Assembly: GCF_011044255.1 (NCBI RefSeq) | Contig: NZ_CP049107.1 | Coordinates: forward strand, 2,319,501-2,383,500 | Length of the DNA stretch: 64,000 bases | Source: Rhizorhabdus phycosphaerae | GTDB lineage: Bacteria > Pseudomonadota > Alphaproteobacteria > Sphingomonadales > Sphingomonadaceae | Direction: 5' to 3' | In this document: positions 8,247 to 17,993 of the stretch, one piece after another | How the letters are laid out: the number at the start of each line of letters is the position of its first letter | Position numbering within the stretch: position 1 is the first letter of the stretch | The notes under the pieces: model-generated | What the model was told of the DNA's origin: nothing | The model's input: the letters and a program-made list of their open reading frames with translations, nothing else | Databases searched by the model: none | Translations under genes and position numbers: made by a program

Positions 8247-10558
8247 ACGCGCTCCTCCACCCCGAAGACACCGCCGAGATCTTCGCCCCCTCGCCCGAGC
8301 TCAGCCGGCGCATGCTGCTCGGCGGCAGTGCCGGCCTGGTCCTCGCGCTTTCGCTTCCCGGTGCCGCCTCGGCAGCGGACGAGCCGAAATATGGCGCGGA
8401 TTCGCAGCCCGGCGGCGCGAAGGACGATCCCCGCCTGTTCGTGCAGCTCGCGCCGGACGGCGGCATCACCATCATCTGCAATCGCGCGGAGATGGGCCAG
8501 GGCATCCGTAGCAGCGTGGCGATGATCATCCTCGACGAGATGGGTGCCGACTGGAACCGCCTGTCGATCCGTCAGGCCGAGGGCGACGAAGCGCGCTACG
8601 GCAACCAGAACACCGATGGGTCGCGCAGCATCCGCCACTGGCTGGCGCCGCTGCGCCGCTGTGGTGCCGCGATGCGGATGATGCTCATCCAGGCCGCATC
8701 GACGCGGCTGGGCGTGCCGGTCGGCGAACTCGAGGCGCGCGATCATAAGGTGGTCCATGCGCGCAGCGGCCGTTCGGTTGCCTTCGCCGATCTCGCCGAG
8801 GATGCCGCGAAACTGTCCGTGCCCCCGCGCGATATCGTGCGGCTGAAGGATGCATCGGCGCTGACGATGGTCGGCAAGGATCGCGTGTTCGCCCACGACG
8901 GGCGCGCCATGACCACCGGCACCGCCACCTATGGCATCGACGCGACGATGCCGGGCATGATGTTCGCGGCAGTCGCGCGACCGCCGGTGCTCGGTTCGAA
9001 GGTCGCCTCCTTCGATGCGACGGCGGCGCGTGCGGTCGCAGGCGTGATCGACATTATCGAACTGCCGGCTCCGGCCGGGCCGCCGCTGTTCCAGCCGCTC
9101 GGCGGCATCGCCGTGGTCGCGAAGAACAGCTGGGCGGCGATGAAGGGGCGCGATGCGCTGAAGATCGAGTGGGCGGCTTCGCCCCACGACAGCTATGACT
9201 CGCGCGCCTACCGCGATCTGTCGCTCGCCAATGCACGCAAGCCTGGCCAGCCGGTCCGCAACGAGGGCGATGTCGACGCCGCGTTCGCCAAGGCCAGGAA
9301 GCGCGTGGTAGCCGAATATTATCTGCCCCATATCGCCCATGCGACGATGGAGCCGCCGGCGGCAGTCGTCCGCTGCGACGGCGAGAGCTGCGAGGCGCTG
9401 GCCTGCGTGCAGGACCCGAGCGGCACACGCGACACGCTGGCCGCGATGCTCAAGCTGGACAAGGCCAGGGTCGTCGTTCGGCAGACCTTCCTCGGCGGCG
9501 GCTTCGGCCGCAAGTCGAAACCCGACTTCGTGGTCGAGGCGGCGATGCTCAGCCGGGCGATGAAGGGCACCCCGATCAAGATCGTGTGGAGCCGCGAGGA
9601 CGACGTCCGCCACGATTATTATCATACGGTCGCGGTCCAGCGGCTCGAAGCTGCGATGGACGGCGACATGCCGACCGGATGGATCCACCGCGTCGTGTCG
9701 CCCTCGATCATCTCGATCTTCGCCGATGGTATCGACCGCGAGCAGGGGCTGGAGACCGGCCTGGGGCTGCTCAGCATGCCCTTTGCCATTCCCAATGTCC
9801 GGATCGAGACCGGCGAGGCGCTGGCGCACACCCGCATCGGGTGGTTCCGGTCGGTGGCCAACATCCCGCATGCCTTCGCCATCCAGTGCTTCGCCGCCGA
9901 ACTCGCCGAGGCCGCCGGACAGGATCCGAAGGACTATCTGCTCCGCCTGATCGGACCAGACCGGCTGATCGATCCACGATCGATCAAGGACGCCAATTAT
10001 GGCGAGGATCCGGCACTCTACCCGATCGACACCGGGCGCCTGCGCCGGGTGGTCGAGGTCGCCGCCAAGGGTGTCGGCTGGAACGACAAGCGGCCCAAGG
10101 GCTGGGGCTATGGCATTGCCTGTCACCGCAGCTTCGTCAGCTACACCGCCTGCGCCTTCGCGGTCTCCGTGAACGACGGGCAGCTGACCATCCACAAGGC
10201 CGACATCGCGGTCGATTGCGGAGTGCAGATCAACCCGGATCGCATCCGCGCCCAGATGGAGGGTTCGGTGATGATGGGGCTCAGCCTCGCCCTGACCGGA
10301 GAGATCAGCTTTGCCAAGGGCGCCGTCCAGCAGGGCAGCTTCGACGACTATCCGGTTCTCCGCATCGATGCCGCGCCCCGCAAGCTCGACGTCCATCTGG
10401 TGGGCGGTGGGTTCGACGTGCCGCCGAGCGGTGTCGGCGAGCCGGGCGTGCCGCCGGTTGCGCCGGCATTGTGCAACGCGATCCACGCCGCCACCGGTCG
10501 CCGCATCCGCGTGCTGCCGATCGGCGACCAGCTCACGGGGCCGGTGCAGAAGCTCTGA
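8243..10558 (+). CDS. Molybdopterin-binding aldehyde/N-heterocycle oxidoreductase (IorB-like), Tat-exported
   Basis: Large subunit of the molybdenum hydroxylase. Residues 20-45 form a twin-arginine signal ([18 protein letters not shown], then an AxA site), so the enzyme is probably assembled with its partner in the cytoplasm and exported to the periplasm. The molybdopterin-cytosine-dinucleotide motif GGGFGRKS and the active-site glutamate in GVGEPGVPP near the C-terminus are present. The 771-residue length agrees with IorB-type subunits. Substrates in this family are N-heterocycles and aldehydes; which one applies here cannot be read. moaC and moeA, needed for its cofactor, occur later in the window but are not linked to it. 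Confidence 0.88.
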   Translation: MNALLHPEDTAEIFAPSPELSRRMLLGGSAGLVLALSLPGAASAADEPKYGADSQPGGAKDDPRLFVQLAPDGGITIICNRAEMGQGIRSSVAMIILDEMGADWNRLSIRQAEGDEARYGNQNTDGSRSIRHWLAPLRRCGAAMRMMLIQAASTRLGVPVGELEARDHKVVHARSGRSVAFADLAEDAAKLSVPPRDIVRLKDASALTMVGKDRVFAHDGRAMTTGTATYGIDATMPGMMFAAVARPPVLGSKVASFDATAARAVAGVIDIIELPAPAGPPLFQPLGGIAVVAKNSWAAMKGRDALKIEWAASPHDSYDSRAYRDLSLANARKPGQPVRNEGDVDAAFAKARKRVVAEYYLPHIAHATMEPPAAVVRCDGESCEALACVQDPSGTRDTLAAMLKLDKARVVVRQTFLGGGFGRKSKPDFVVEAAMLSRAMKGTPIKIVWSREDDVRHDYYHTVAVQRLEAAMDGDMPTGWIHRVVSPSIISIFADGIDREQGLETGLGLLSMPFAIPNVRIETGEALAHTRIGWFRSVANIPHAFAIQCFAAELAEAAGQDPKDYLLRLIGPDRLIDPRSIKDANYGEDPALYPIDTGRLRRVVEVAAKGVGWNDKRPKGWGYGIACHRSFVSYTACAFAVSVNDGQLTIHKADIAVDCGVQINPDRIRAQMEGSVMMGLSLALTGEISFAKGAVQQGSFDDYPVLRIDAAPRKLDVHLVGGGFDVPPSGVGEPGVPPVAPALCNAIHAATGRRIRVLPIGDQLTGPVQKL

Positions 10559-10570
10559 CCGGCGACCCGT

Positions 10571-11410
10571 TCAGCGCCAGCGCACCAGCCCCTTGTCGAG
10601 AACGGTGACATCGCGCGCGCGAACCCGGAAACGCGCCTCGCGATCGCCGATGCGCCAGACCTCGGTGACCAGTGTGTCCCCGGGGAAGACCGGCGCCGAG
10701 AAGCGGACGTCCAGCCGCGCAAGGCGCTCGCATTCTCCGTCGAGCAGCACTGTGGATAGAGCGCGGGCAGCAATGCCATAGCTGCACAATCCGTGCAGGA
10801 TGGGCCGGTCGAAGCCGGCGCGGCGCGCGGCATCGGGGTCGATATGCAGCGGATTGAGGTCCCCCGACAGCCGATAGATCGAAGCGAGATCGGGGCGGGT
10901 CGGAAGCGCCAGACTGTCGTCGGGTGGCGTCGCAGGCAATTCGGCGGGCACATCGACTGACCCGAAGGAGACGCCCCCGCCGCCGTCTCCCCGCGCGAAG
11001 AGGGTGAAGCGGAGGGTTGCGAGCGGCTGGCCGTCCTCGGCACCGGACAGATGGCGCGCGAGCTGGATCAGCGCGCCCCGGCCCGCGCCCCGATCGACGA
11101 TCGCCTCGACCTCGGAGCGTGCAGCGACGCGCCCGGTCGGGGGCAGCGGCCGGTGCCACTCCACACTCTGCGCCGCGTGCAGGACCTGGCTCCAGTCGAG
11201 CTCACCATGGCGTTCGCCCCGCAGGAAATTCTCGGCGCCCAGCGTGACCGCCAGCGTCGGAAAGGCCCGCAGCCGCGCTTCATAGACGAAATCGAGGTCG
11301 GGGCCGTCGGTGCTCAGTCCGATGCCGAGAGCATAAAGTATGGTGCGTTGCGCGTCGTAACCGTCGGTCGTGGGCTCCGCCCCCCAGGCCCGAATCCTCT
11401 CTATATCCAC
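10571..11410 (-). CDS. MaoC-family (R)-specific enoyl-CoA hydratase
   Basis: Double hot-dog hydratase of the MaoC/hydratase-2 type, which adds water to trans-2-enoyl-CoA with R stereochemistry. The C-terminal hot-dog carries the hydratase-2 motif [14 protein letters not shown] with catalytic Asp near residue 183 and His near 188, followed by [15 protein letters not shown]. The N-terminal half is a degenerate hot-dog, as in peroxisomal multifunctional enzyme type 2. Length is 279 aa. The start is GTG at 11410. The gene converges on iorB with only 12 bases between stops and diverges from the SDR gene, so it may share a 114-base regulatory region with it. A role in oxidation of branched or aromatic acyl-CoA is inferred. 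Confidence 0.85.
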   Translation of the reverse strand: MDIERIRAWGAEPTTDGYDAQRTILYALGIGLSTDGPDLDFVYEARLRAFPTLAVTLGAENFLRGERHGELDWSQVLHAAQSVEWHRPLPPTGRVAARSEVEAIVDRGAGRGALIQLARHLSGAEDGQPLATLRFTLFARGDGGGGVSFGSVDVPAELPATPPDDSLALPTRPDLASIYRLSGDLNPLHIDPDAARRAGFDRPILHGLCSYGIAARALSTVLLDGECERLARLDVRFSAPVFPGDTLVTEVWRIGDREARFRVRARDVTVLDKGLVRWR

Positions 11411-11524
11411 CGCACCCTGCTCCCTTTGCGGCCGGCCAATGCCGCTTCACGCACCGGGCATAGCGATTGAGATCGGGGACCGGAACCGCCATAGCAGCGG
11501 CGCAGGCAATCGGAGACGGACGGG

Positions 11525-12301
11525 ATGGCGGGAACGGGACGGCTGGCGGGACGCATCGCGCTGGTGACGGGCGCGGGTTCGGGGATCGGCCTGGGCATCG
11601 GGCGGCGTTTCGCGACCGAGGGCGCGACAGTGTTGTTCACCGACATCGACGGCGACAAGGCGCGCGAGGCTGCGGCGGGCGCGGGCGGCCACGCGGCGAC
11701 GCTCGACGTCACCAGCGAAGCCAGCTGGGCCGAAGCCACGGCGCTGATCGAGCGCACGCTCGGCGGCCTCCACATCCTCGTCAACAATGCCGGCATCTGC
11801 GTACCAGGCTCGGTCGAGGACACCGACTTCGCCGCATGGCGCCATAGCCATGCGATCAACCTCGATGGCGTCTTCCTCGGCTGTCACAGCCTGCTGTCAT
11901 TGATGGCGAAGACCACCGCAGCCAGTGGGTCGAGCGGCGCGATCCTCAACATTTCCTCCGTGTCAGCCATGGTCGCGTCGGCCAATTTCGCCAGCTACAA
12001 TTCGTCCAAGGCGGCGGTGCGCCACCTCACCAAGTCGATCGCCCTCCATTGCGCCAGGCAGCGCTATGCGATCCGCTGCAATTCGATCCACCCGACGTTC
12101 ATCGACACGCCCCTGATCGACACGCTCGCCAAGGGCGCCGACCACCAGGCGATGATCGAAAAGCTCGCCCGGCAGGTTCCGATCGGCCGCGTCGGCGACA
12201 CCGACGACGTCGCCTGGGCGGCGGTCTATCTCTGCTCGGACGAAGCGAAGTTCGTAACGGGCGCCGAATTGCTGATCGACGGTGGGCTAGCAGCCCAGTA
12301 G
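11525..12301 (+). CDS. Short-chain dehydrogenase/reductase (SDR)
   Basis: Classical SDR of 258 aa. It has the Rossmann cofactor motif VTGAGSGIGLGIG at residues 14-26, an acidic residue after strand 2 (FTDID) that predicts NAD(H) preference, NNAGI near residue 90, the catalytic Ser in LNISSVSA and the YNSSK motif with catalytic Tyr and Lys. GGAGACGGACGGG precedes ATG 11525. It is divergent from the MaoC hydratase and convergent with the isomerase-like gene, which it overlaps by 15 bases at the 3' end. Together with MaoC it could act in a beta-oxidation-like sequence, but SDR specificity cannot be predicted from motifs. Confidence 0.88.
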   Translation: MAGTGRLAGRIALVTGAGSGIGLGIGRRFATEGATVLFTDIDGDKAREAAAGAGGHAATLDVTSEASWAEATALIERTLGGLHILVNNAGICVPGSVEDTDFAAWRHSHAINLDGVFLGCHSLLSLMAKTTAASGSSGAILNISSVSAMVASANFASYNSSKAAVRHLTKSIALHCARQRYAIRCNSIHPTFIDTPLIDTLAKGADHQAMIEKLARQVPIGRVGDTDDVAWAAVYLCSDEAKFVTGAELLIDGGLAAQ

Positions 12302-13135
12302 CCGCTCCCGCCGAGGCGGAGCCTGGGCGAACAGCCGCTCGGCTGCCTCGCGCACCCCCCGCGCATGACCGACCGGGCCCAGCCGGGCGACCCGTTCGGC
12401 ATCGGGTACCTCGACACTGAAACTGGCGCCAGCGGGCATGGCGGCGACCAGCGAGACGAGATCGATCTCGCCCGCGCCCGGCACCAGCCGCCGTTCGCGC
12501 GCCTCGCGCATGCGATCTTCGGGATTGACCGGCGCCACCAGCGGTGCGTCGCAAAGCTGGAGCAGGCACAGGCGGTCCCCCGGTGCCGCCGCGACATCGG
12601 CGGCTGTCCCGCCCGACCGGGCGAGATGCAGGGCATCGACCACGATGCCGATATCGGCCTCTCCCGTAGCCTCTATCAGCGCGAGCGCAGCGTCGAGCGA
12701 GCGCAGTCGCGTCGTCGGCGCGAATTCGAGGCCAAGGCGAATGCCGTGGCTGCGGGCGAGCAACGCCAGGTCACGCACGCGCTCTGCGGCACGGCCGAGA
12801 TCCTCGTCGACAACGCAGGCGACAAGCTGCCCGACGCCGATCCCGGCGGCGGCGGCGAGCATCGGCTCGCAGGCAGCGATATCACTGCTTCGCCCGATCA
12901 TCAGCACCTCGATCTCGGCGACCGCCACAGCTTCGCCCGCCGCGATCCGGCCGAGTTCGGCCACCATCGCAGGGCTCTCGACGAGCGCGGGCGACAGGAT
13001 GCGCGGCTTCGCCGCATCACCGCCGAAGAGACGCAAGGCCACGCGCGAAAAGCCCGCTGCCGCAGCGGCCCGCAGGAAGAGGTCGGGCGTCAGTTCGGGA
13101 AGCGAGAGCGGAGCGAGCGACAGGCGAGGCGTCAT
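12287..13135 (-). CDS. Sugar phosphate isomerase/epimerase-like TIM-barrel protein
   Basis: A 282-residue protein with the layout of the xylose-isomerase-like TIM barrel (AP endonuclease 2 superfamily). Visible elements are the N-terminal SLAPLSLPELTPDLFLRAAAAAGF, a central GLEFAP strand with the metal-ligand Glu, VDALHLARSGG (VDxxH motif) and LLQLCDAP, which match the strand-end metal ligands Glu, Asp/His and Asp. Members act as inosose isomerases, hydroxypyruvate isomerases or dehydratases. It stands alone on the minus strand, downstream of the large exoprotein, and its 3' end overlaps that of the SDR. The fold is fairly secure; the reaction is unknown. Confidence 0.75.
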   Translation of the reverse strand: MTPRLSLAPLSLPELTPDLFLRAAAAAGFSRVALRLFGGDAAKPRILSPALVESPAMVAELGRIAAGEAVAVAEIEVLMIGRSSDIAACEPMLAAAAGIGVGQLVACVVDEDLGRAAERVRDLALLARSHGIRLGLEFAPTTRLRSLDAALALIEATGEADIGIVVDALHLARSGGTAADVAAAPGDRLCLLQLCDAPLVAPVNPEDRMREARERRLVPGAGEIDLVSLVAAMPAGASFSVEVPDAERVARLGPVGHARGVREAAERLFAQAPPRRERLLGC

Positions 13136-13197
13136 CCCTCTCTCCTGCCAGCCCGCTCCACCCCTGTCACGCGGAGGTGTTCGTCAGCCTGCAGGGC

Positions 13198-16100
13198 TCA
13201 TCGATCTGCATTCAGGCTATCCGTCAGGCCATCGGCACCCGGCCATAGGCTGGCATTGCCGCTGGACGTGATCGGCGTGTCGATCTCGACCGCTGCCGAG
13301 CCGATCGTGCTGGTGTCGATCAGCACATTGGGCCCGGCCATCTGTGTCGAGCCGCCCGAGCCAGCCGTGTCGCTCGCCTCCTCGTCGCCGCCGTCATCGG
13401 CTGCGGCATCGCCGCTTTCGCTCGATCCGGTTGCGGTCGTGCCCGAGCTGGCAGTGGCCAAGCTCTCGCCATTGCCGGACGCATCGTTCGCGACCGAACT
13501 TCCCGAGATCCGCGAATCCGCCAACGACGCCTGCAGGTTGGTGACGATGTTGGTCGTTTCACGCGTCACCGTTTCCACCACGCCCGGCTGCTGCAGCGGC
13601 GGAGGCGGCGAGACCGGAGGCGGTGGCGACACCGGCGGAGGTGGTGGTGGAGAGACCGGCGGCGGCGGAGGCGGAACCTCCGGCGGCGGCGGGGGCGACA
13701 CCGGCGGAGGAGGCGGTGGCGGAACTTCCGGAGGTGGAGGCGGAGACACCGGCGGCGGCGGCGGCGGAACCTCGGGCGGAGGAGGCGGCGAGACAGGCGG
13801 TGGCGGCGGGGGCACCTCCGGCGGTGGCGGAGGCGATACCGGCGGGGGCGGCGGCGGTGAGACCGGCGGCGGCGGGGGTGGGGGTGGCGGCGACACCGCG
13901 CCGTTTACGCCGATTGAGAAACCCATCGACTGTTGCTGCGCGTTCGCATCGGAGACAGTCACCTGGAAACTGTAGGTGCCGGCCGCCGTCGGGGTTCCGC
14001 TGATCGAGCCGTCAGGCGCGAGCGTGAGGCCCGGGGGAAGGGTGCCGTCGGTGACGGAGAAGCTGTAGGGCGGAGTTCCCCCGGACGCACCAATGCTCGC
14101 GGAATAGTTGGCCCCACTGGTTCCCGGCGGCAGCTCCGAGGTTTCGAAGGCCGGCGGCTCCGGATTGCGCGGGACCGGCGGTGCGCAGGTCTGGCCGTTA
14201 ACGGTGCAGGATGCTGCGAATTGCAGGGTGCCGCCTGGATCGAGGAAGAAATCGACCGGCCCGGTCACATTGGCCGTGAACGAACCCTCGAACCGCACGG
14301 TGCCGTTGCCGGCGGAAACCTCGTTCCGAACGGACGACGCGACGTCGCCTAGCGCTGTTATATCGGTCGTGCCCGACACCGTCAGCGAGCCACCGGCGCT
14401 GCTCGCGCTGGCGTTGCTGATCGTGAACGATCCAGCGGTCGTGGTGCCGCCTGCAGCCGCGTTACCGCGCGAACCGGAGGCATCGATCATCAGGCTGGAA
14501 AGCGTCAGCGATCCGAGCTGCGTCGGCACGTCGAAACGCGGTGAAACGACGACGGCGACGTTGCCGCCCGTGCCGTTCCCAACCGCTCCAGCCAAGCCCG
14601 GCTGACCCGTGGGGGCTTCTCCACCCGCGCCGCCCTCGCCCGCTTCGCCCGATGCGTAGAGCATCGTGGTTCCAGCACTGACCTGGCCGCCATAGCCGGT
14701 GAGCGCGATGTCGCCGCCCTGCCCGCTGCCGCCGGCGCCGCCATTGCCCCCATTGCTTTCGAAGCCACCCGTGCTGCCGCGGCCACCATCGCCACCCGTG
14801 CCGGTCGTATAGACCGTCAATTGGCCAAGCGCGGCTTCGCCGTCGGTCGCGGTCGTGACCGCGCCGCTGATCGAACCGACCTGGACGAAGCCACCGGCCC
14901 CGTCGCCGCCCGCGCCTGCGCTTGGGGGCTCCGGCGACAGCGGTTCGCCTTCGCCGCTGTCGGCACCGGCGCCGCCCATCCCGGTCGCCGACAGGAAGCT
15001 GCTGGTAAAGGCAATATTCCCGACGCCTGCGGTTGCGACGACCCGGATGCTACCGCCCTGCCCGTTACCACCTGCCACGCCGCCGTCGAGACCAGGGCCG
15101 AACGCAGATTCTCCGCTTCCGCCTGTTCCGGATGCGCTGACGATCAGCGCGGCCGCAGTGATCGTCGACGGGCCGGGAGTCGATTCATTCGAGGCTGGCA
15201 GAGCCACCACCTCCGCATAGCCGCCGAAGCCGTCCCCGCCTCGGGACGGACCGAAGGGACCGCCGGTCGCCGCGCCGCCTTCACCGTTGGCACTGAGCGC
15301 CAGTTGACCGTCAATCGACAGGCTGCCCGAGACCGCGGTCGCCGCAGCGCCTCGAAACGGGTCGAGATCGCCCGAGTCGAGGCCCGGCGGCAGACCACCA
15401 CGGCCGATACCGCCAGAGGCTCCATCGCCGCCATCGCCATTGGCGGTCAATATGGCATTGGAACTGGTCGTGATCTGGCCGCCCGAAACGGCATGTATCC
15501 AAGCCAGGCCGCCCGTTCCGGCACCACCGCTGCCCGAAAAGGCACCGCCGCCCCGCCCATCCGAACTTATTTCAAGCGCGCCCATGCCAACGACCGAGCC
15601 CGCTCCAAGCGACGTAAGCTCCGCGGTTCCGGCAACGGCATCTCCCCCCGCAAGATCGCCATAGCCACCACCGGCGTCGGCGCTCATGAATACACTGCCC
15701 ATCTGCATCGACGTGCCGCCGGGCGTGGTGCCGAGAAGAACGCTGCCGCCGACGGCATTGCCGCCTTCGCCTGTTTCGGCGCTGCCGCCCTCGGCGTAAA
15801 CATCGGCAAAGACGCTGCCATTGATGAAGACAGAGCCGCTGCTACCCGAGGTCATCGTGATGGCACCGCCGGTCGCGAGCCCGCCTGACCCGGAGCTGGT
15901 GTTATCGCCGCCATAGGCGGTCGCGCTAAGCCGGAGCGTTGGGCCCTCGGTCTGTCCGTTGACCGAGAACGAGCCCGTATCGGCCACGTTCACGGTGACC
16001 GTTCCGCCGGTGGCCGAGGCACCGACCGAGGTGCCCGTGAGCGCCGATGCCGAGGCATCCACATCGAGCGTCCCGTCGATCGTCAGCGCGCCGCCGCCCG

Positions 16101-17676
16101 ACACGAAGATGTTGGCGGAGCCGCCGGTCGAGTTGCCGACGGTTGGTGCGTCCATGAAACCGAAGGCGTTGGCACCAGCGGCGACATTCACCGTTTCGCC
16201 GATCGACACCGTTCCGCCATTTGCGCTGATGGTGGCGCTGCCGCCTGTCGCATTCGCGGAATTGAAGCCTTCGCCGTCGAAATAAACGCCGTTCGCCTCG
16301 GCGCGCACATCCGCGCCGCCGCCGATCTGGAGAATGCCGCCATTGTCGGCATAGAGGAGTGCCTCGCCACCCGCGATCGGCGACAGGCTGTCGTCGGCGC
16401 TCTTGCTCGCATCGACGAGCACGTTGCCGCCGACATTCATCGTAACCCCATTTTGGCGGGCGCCAATATGTGCGCTGTTGCCCCCGCGCAGTTCGACGTC
16501 GCCGGCGAACTGGGCCGTATCGCTCAGCGAGGCTGCCCAGGCGTCGCGCGTCGCGGTTGCCAGCACGCGTCCCGCGAAATTGCCGCCATTGATATGGACG
16601 CTGGCATCGAGCGATGTCGTCGTCCCGGTCATTTCGCCGCTGACGACGATCTGGCCGGCGCCCAGCACGATCGTTCCGTCTTCGGCGCGCGCTGCCGACA
16701 CCGCCTCGTCGAACCCGAGCGTGCCGGGATTGAGCGCCATCGTCAGGGCCGTGTTCTTGGGCATCGAGACGAGATAGATTCTCCGCTCGATCTCGGCCGT
16801 ATTGGCATTCTGCCAGAGGGTCGACCCCTGATGCTCGACCGGGCTGTCCGAACCGACGGGGATCTGGATGTCGAACAGGCCATCGTTGATGGTCAGGTTG
16901 ACCTCTTCGCCCGCGACATAGGCAGCCGCGCCGTTGACCGTCACCGTACCGCTCTGCCTTACGGTGGACGACACGAGAGCGACATAGGAGCCCGCGGTCG
17001 CCCCACCCGACACCCGCTCGGTCGCCAGCGCATTGATCTGCGCGCCCGACTGGACGACGACGCCCGCCGTCGGGTCGCCATTGGCCATCGAAATCGTCTG
17101 GTTGGGATCGTTCGACAGCGAGTTCATCGGATCGGCGGTGGTCAGCAGCAGTCCGCCGACGTCGAAGGTCGCGCTTCCCCCGACCAATATCCCGCCCGGG
17201 CTGTAGAACCACAGCCGGCCTCCATTACTCGTCACGCCCCCGCCGGCATCCTGCAACTGGGCGATTATGGCGCCGTTCAGGGCAATGCCGCGTCCGACCG
17301 CGTCACCCGCAGGCAGGATTCGGTTGAGGACGGTGTAGCCCTGCTGGTTCGCCGTGCTGTTCCGGAAATAGGCAGTCGTGCCGCTCGGTAGAAAGTCGAT
17401 CGCGCCGCCGCCGGCCATGGTGTCGGTCGGCTGCCAATTGATGATCGCCGTAGGAACGTCGACCGTGATGATGTCCACATTCTCGCTTTGCGAGAAGAAT
17501 ACGCCGCTCGGATTGTCATGGGTGCCCGCAAAGGCGCCGTTGGCCGCCAGCGTTTCGCGCGCCGGCAGGGCAAGGATCGTCGCTACCGCCAGAACCGAGG
17601 TGAGCGTCCTCGCATGGGTGCGGCCATCGCGGTTGTGACGCGCGAACGGATCGATGGGATCGAGGCGGTCAACCAT
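13198..17676 (-). CDS. Large filamentous-haemagglutinin-like exoprotein with proline-rich linker
   Basis: A 1492-residue secreted protein. Translation is placed at ATG 17676, preceded by GGGGAG nine bases away. A signal peptide (TLTSVLAVATILALP, then AxA near residue 44) leads into a two-partner-secretion domain at about 50-190 (AIINWQ, VLNRIL, ALNGAIIAQLQ, LWFYSPGGILVGG, FDVGGLLLTT). Residues about 200-1180 are Gly/Ser/Thr repeats likely to form a beta-helix. A cadherin-like Ig (He_PIG) domain follows at about 1182-1257 (GTPPYSFSVTDGTLPPGL), then a proline-rich linker of roughly 100 residues and an acidic Ser/Gly-rich tail. No TpsB/FhaC transporter gene is visible in the window. Cell-surface adhesion or biofilm matrix is the likely role, by family analogy. 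Confidence 0.8.
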   Translation of the reverse strand: MVDRLDPIDPFARHNRDGRTHARTLTSVLAVATILALPARETLAANGAFAGTHDNPSGVFFSQSENVDIITVDVPTAIINWQPTDTMAGGGAIDFLPSGTTAYFRNSTANQQGYTVLNRILPAGDAVGRGIALNGAIIAQLQDAGGGVTSNGGRLWFYSPGGILVGGSATFDVGGLLLTTADPMNSLSNDPNQTISMANGDPTAGVVVQSGAQINALATERVSGGATAGSYVALVSSTVRQSGTVTVNGAAAYVAGEEVNLTINDGLFDIQIPVGSDSPVEHQGSTLWQNANTAEIERRIYLVSMPKNTALTMALNPGTLGFDEAVSAARAEDGTIVLGAGQIVVSGEMTGTTTSLDASVHINGGNFAGRVLATATRDAWAASLSDTAQFAGDVELRGGNSAHIGARQNGVTMNVGGNVLVDASKSADDSLSPIAGGEALLYADNGGILQIGGGADVRAEANGVYFDGEGFNSANATGGSATISANGGTVSIGETVNVAAGANAFGFMDAPTVGNSTGGSANIFVSGGGALTIDGTLDVDASASALTGTSVGASATGGTVTVNVADTGSFSVNGQTEGPTLRLSATAYGGDNTSSGSGGLATGGAITMTSGSSGSVFINGSVFADVYAEGGSAETGEGGNAVGGSVLLGTTPGGTSMQMGSVFMSADAGGGYGDLAGGDAVAGTAELTSLGAGSVVGMGALEISSDGRGGGAFSGSGGAGTGGLAWIHAVSGGQITTSSNAILTANGDGGDGASGGIGRGGLPPGLDSGDLDPFRGAAATAVSGSLSIDGQLALSANGEGGAATGGPFGPSRGGDGFGGYAEVVALPASNESTPGPSTITAAALIVSASGTGGSGESAFGPGLDGGVAGGNGQGGSIRVVATAGVGNIAFTSSFLSATGMGGAGADSGEGEPLSPEPPSAGAGGDGAGGFVQVGSISGAVTTATDGEAALGQLTVYTTGTGGDGGRGSTGGFESNGGNGGAGGSGQGGDIALTGYGGQVSAGTTMLYASGEAGEGGAGGEAPTGQPGLAGAVGNGTGGNVAVVVSPRFDVPTQLGSLTLSSLMIDASGSRGNAAAGGTTTAGSFTISNASASSAGGSLTVSGTTDITALGDVASSVRNEVSAGNGTVRFEGSFTANVTGPVDFFLDPGGTLQFAASCTVNGQTCAPPVPRNPEPPAFETSELPPGTSGANYSASIGASGGTPPYSFSVTDGTLPPGLTLAPDGSISGTPTAAGTYSFQVTVSDANAQQQSMGFSIGVNGAVSPPPPPPPPPVSPPPPPPVSPPPPPEVPPPPPPVSPPPPPEVPPPPPPVSPPPPPEVPPPPPPPVSPPPPPEVPPPPPPVSPPPPPPVSPPPPVSPPPPLQQPGVVETVTRETTNIVTNLQASLADSRISGSSVANDASGNGESLATASSGTTATGSSESGDAAADDGGDEEASDTAGSGGSTQMAGPNVLIDTSTIGSAAVEIDTPITSSGNASLWPGADGLTDSLNADR
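13593..13900 (-). repeat. In-frame tandem proline-linker repeat in the exoprotein gene
   Basis: A low-complexity stretch encodes alternating PPPPPPVS and PPPPPEV units, about a dozen blocks, read on the minus strand. The repeat period at DNA level is close to 45 bases, with small differences between copies. It is part of an open frame and has no spacer diversity, so it is not a CRISPR array. Such repeats can change copy number by slippage, which would alter linker length. Confidence 0.85.
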
Positions 17677-17993
17677 GTGCGGTCGCTCCCCGGCTGGAGC
17701 GGAGGTGGCATGCGAGGTCCGCACGAGCGGGTTCCGCGGCGGAGGCGCGGCGCAAGACAATCACAGACACGAATACTCTCCCCGTCCGGTCCCCAAACCG
17801 GAAGCGCCCCCGCAGCGGCATTACTCCCACCTCAGCCGCTTGTCATGTGGCTAATAGGCGGTTTTCGAAGGATTTTCGTTACGGAACCGGTAGGGCGCAC
17901 GATTTCCGGGAGACGCGTTCTTGGTATCTTTGCGTATATCGACGCTGGCCCGGCAGCGCCAAGTTCCGCACCATCGAACGAAAGAGGGGTGCG
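17677..17993. other. 317-base intergenic region between divergent exoprotein gene and fnr
   Basis: No gene is supported here. It must contain the promoters of the exoprotein gene (leftward) and of fnr (rightward). The ribosome site of the exoprotein gene is just right of 17676 and an AGAGGGG site precedes ATG 17994. I looked for an FNR box near fnr and saw none. A more AT-rich stretch around 17848-17880 is the best place for promoter elements, but no convincing -35/-10 pair can be named. Confidence 0.5.

Noticed and set aside
13593-13900. Regular repeats that could be mistaken for a CRISPR array
   Set aside because: Units are coding, continuous and without unique spacers; no cas gene is near.
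12365-13975. Plus-strand frame with a long Gly-rich stretch
   Set aside because: It is the reverse strand of the proline-linker repeat and of the isomerase-like gene; the Gly run is simply the complement of Pro codons.
17877-17888. CGTTACGGAACC, repeated at 36775-36786, as a possible EcfG-type promoter element
   Set aside because: GGAAC is present in both, but no CGTT follows at 16-17 bases in either place. The shared 12-mer may be chance.
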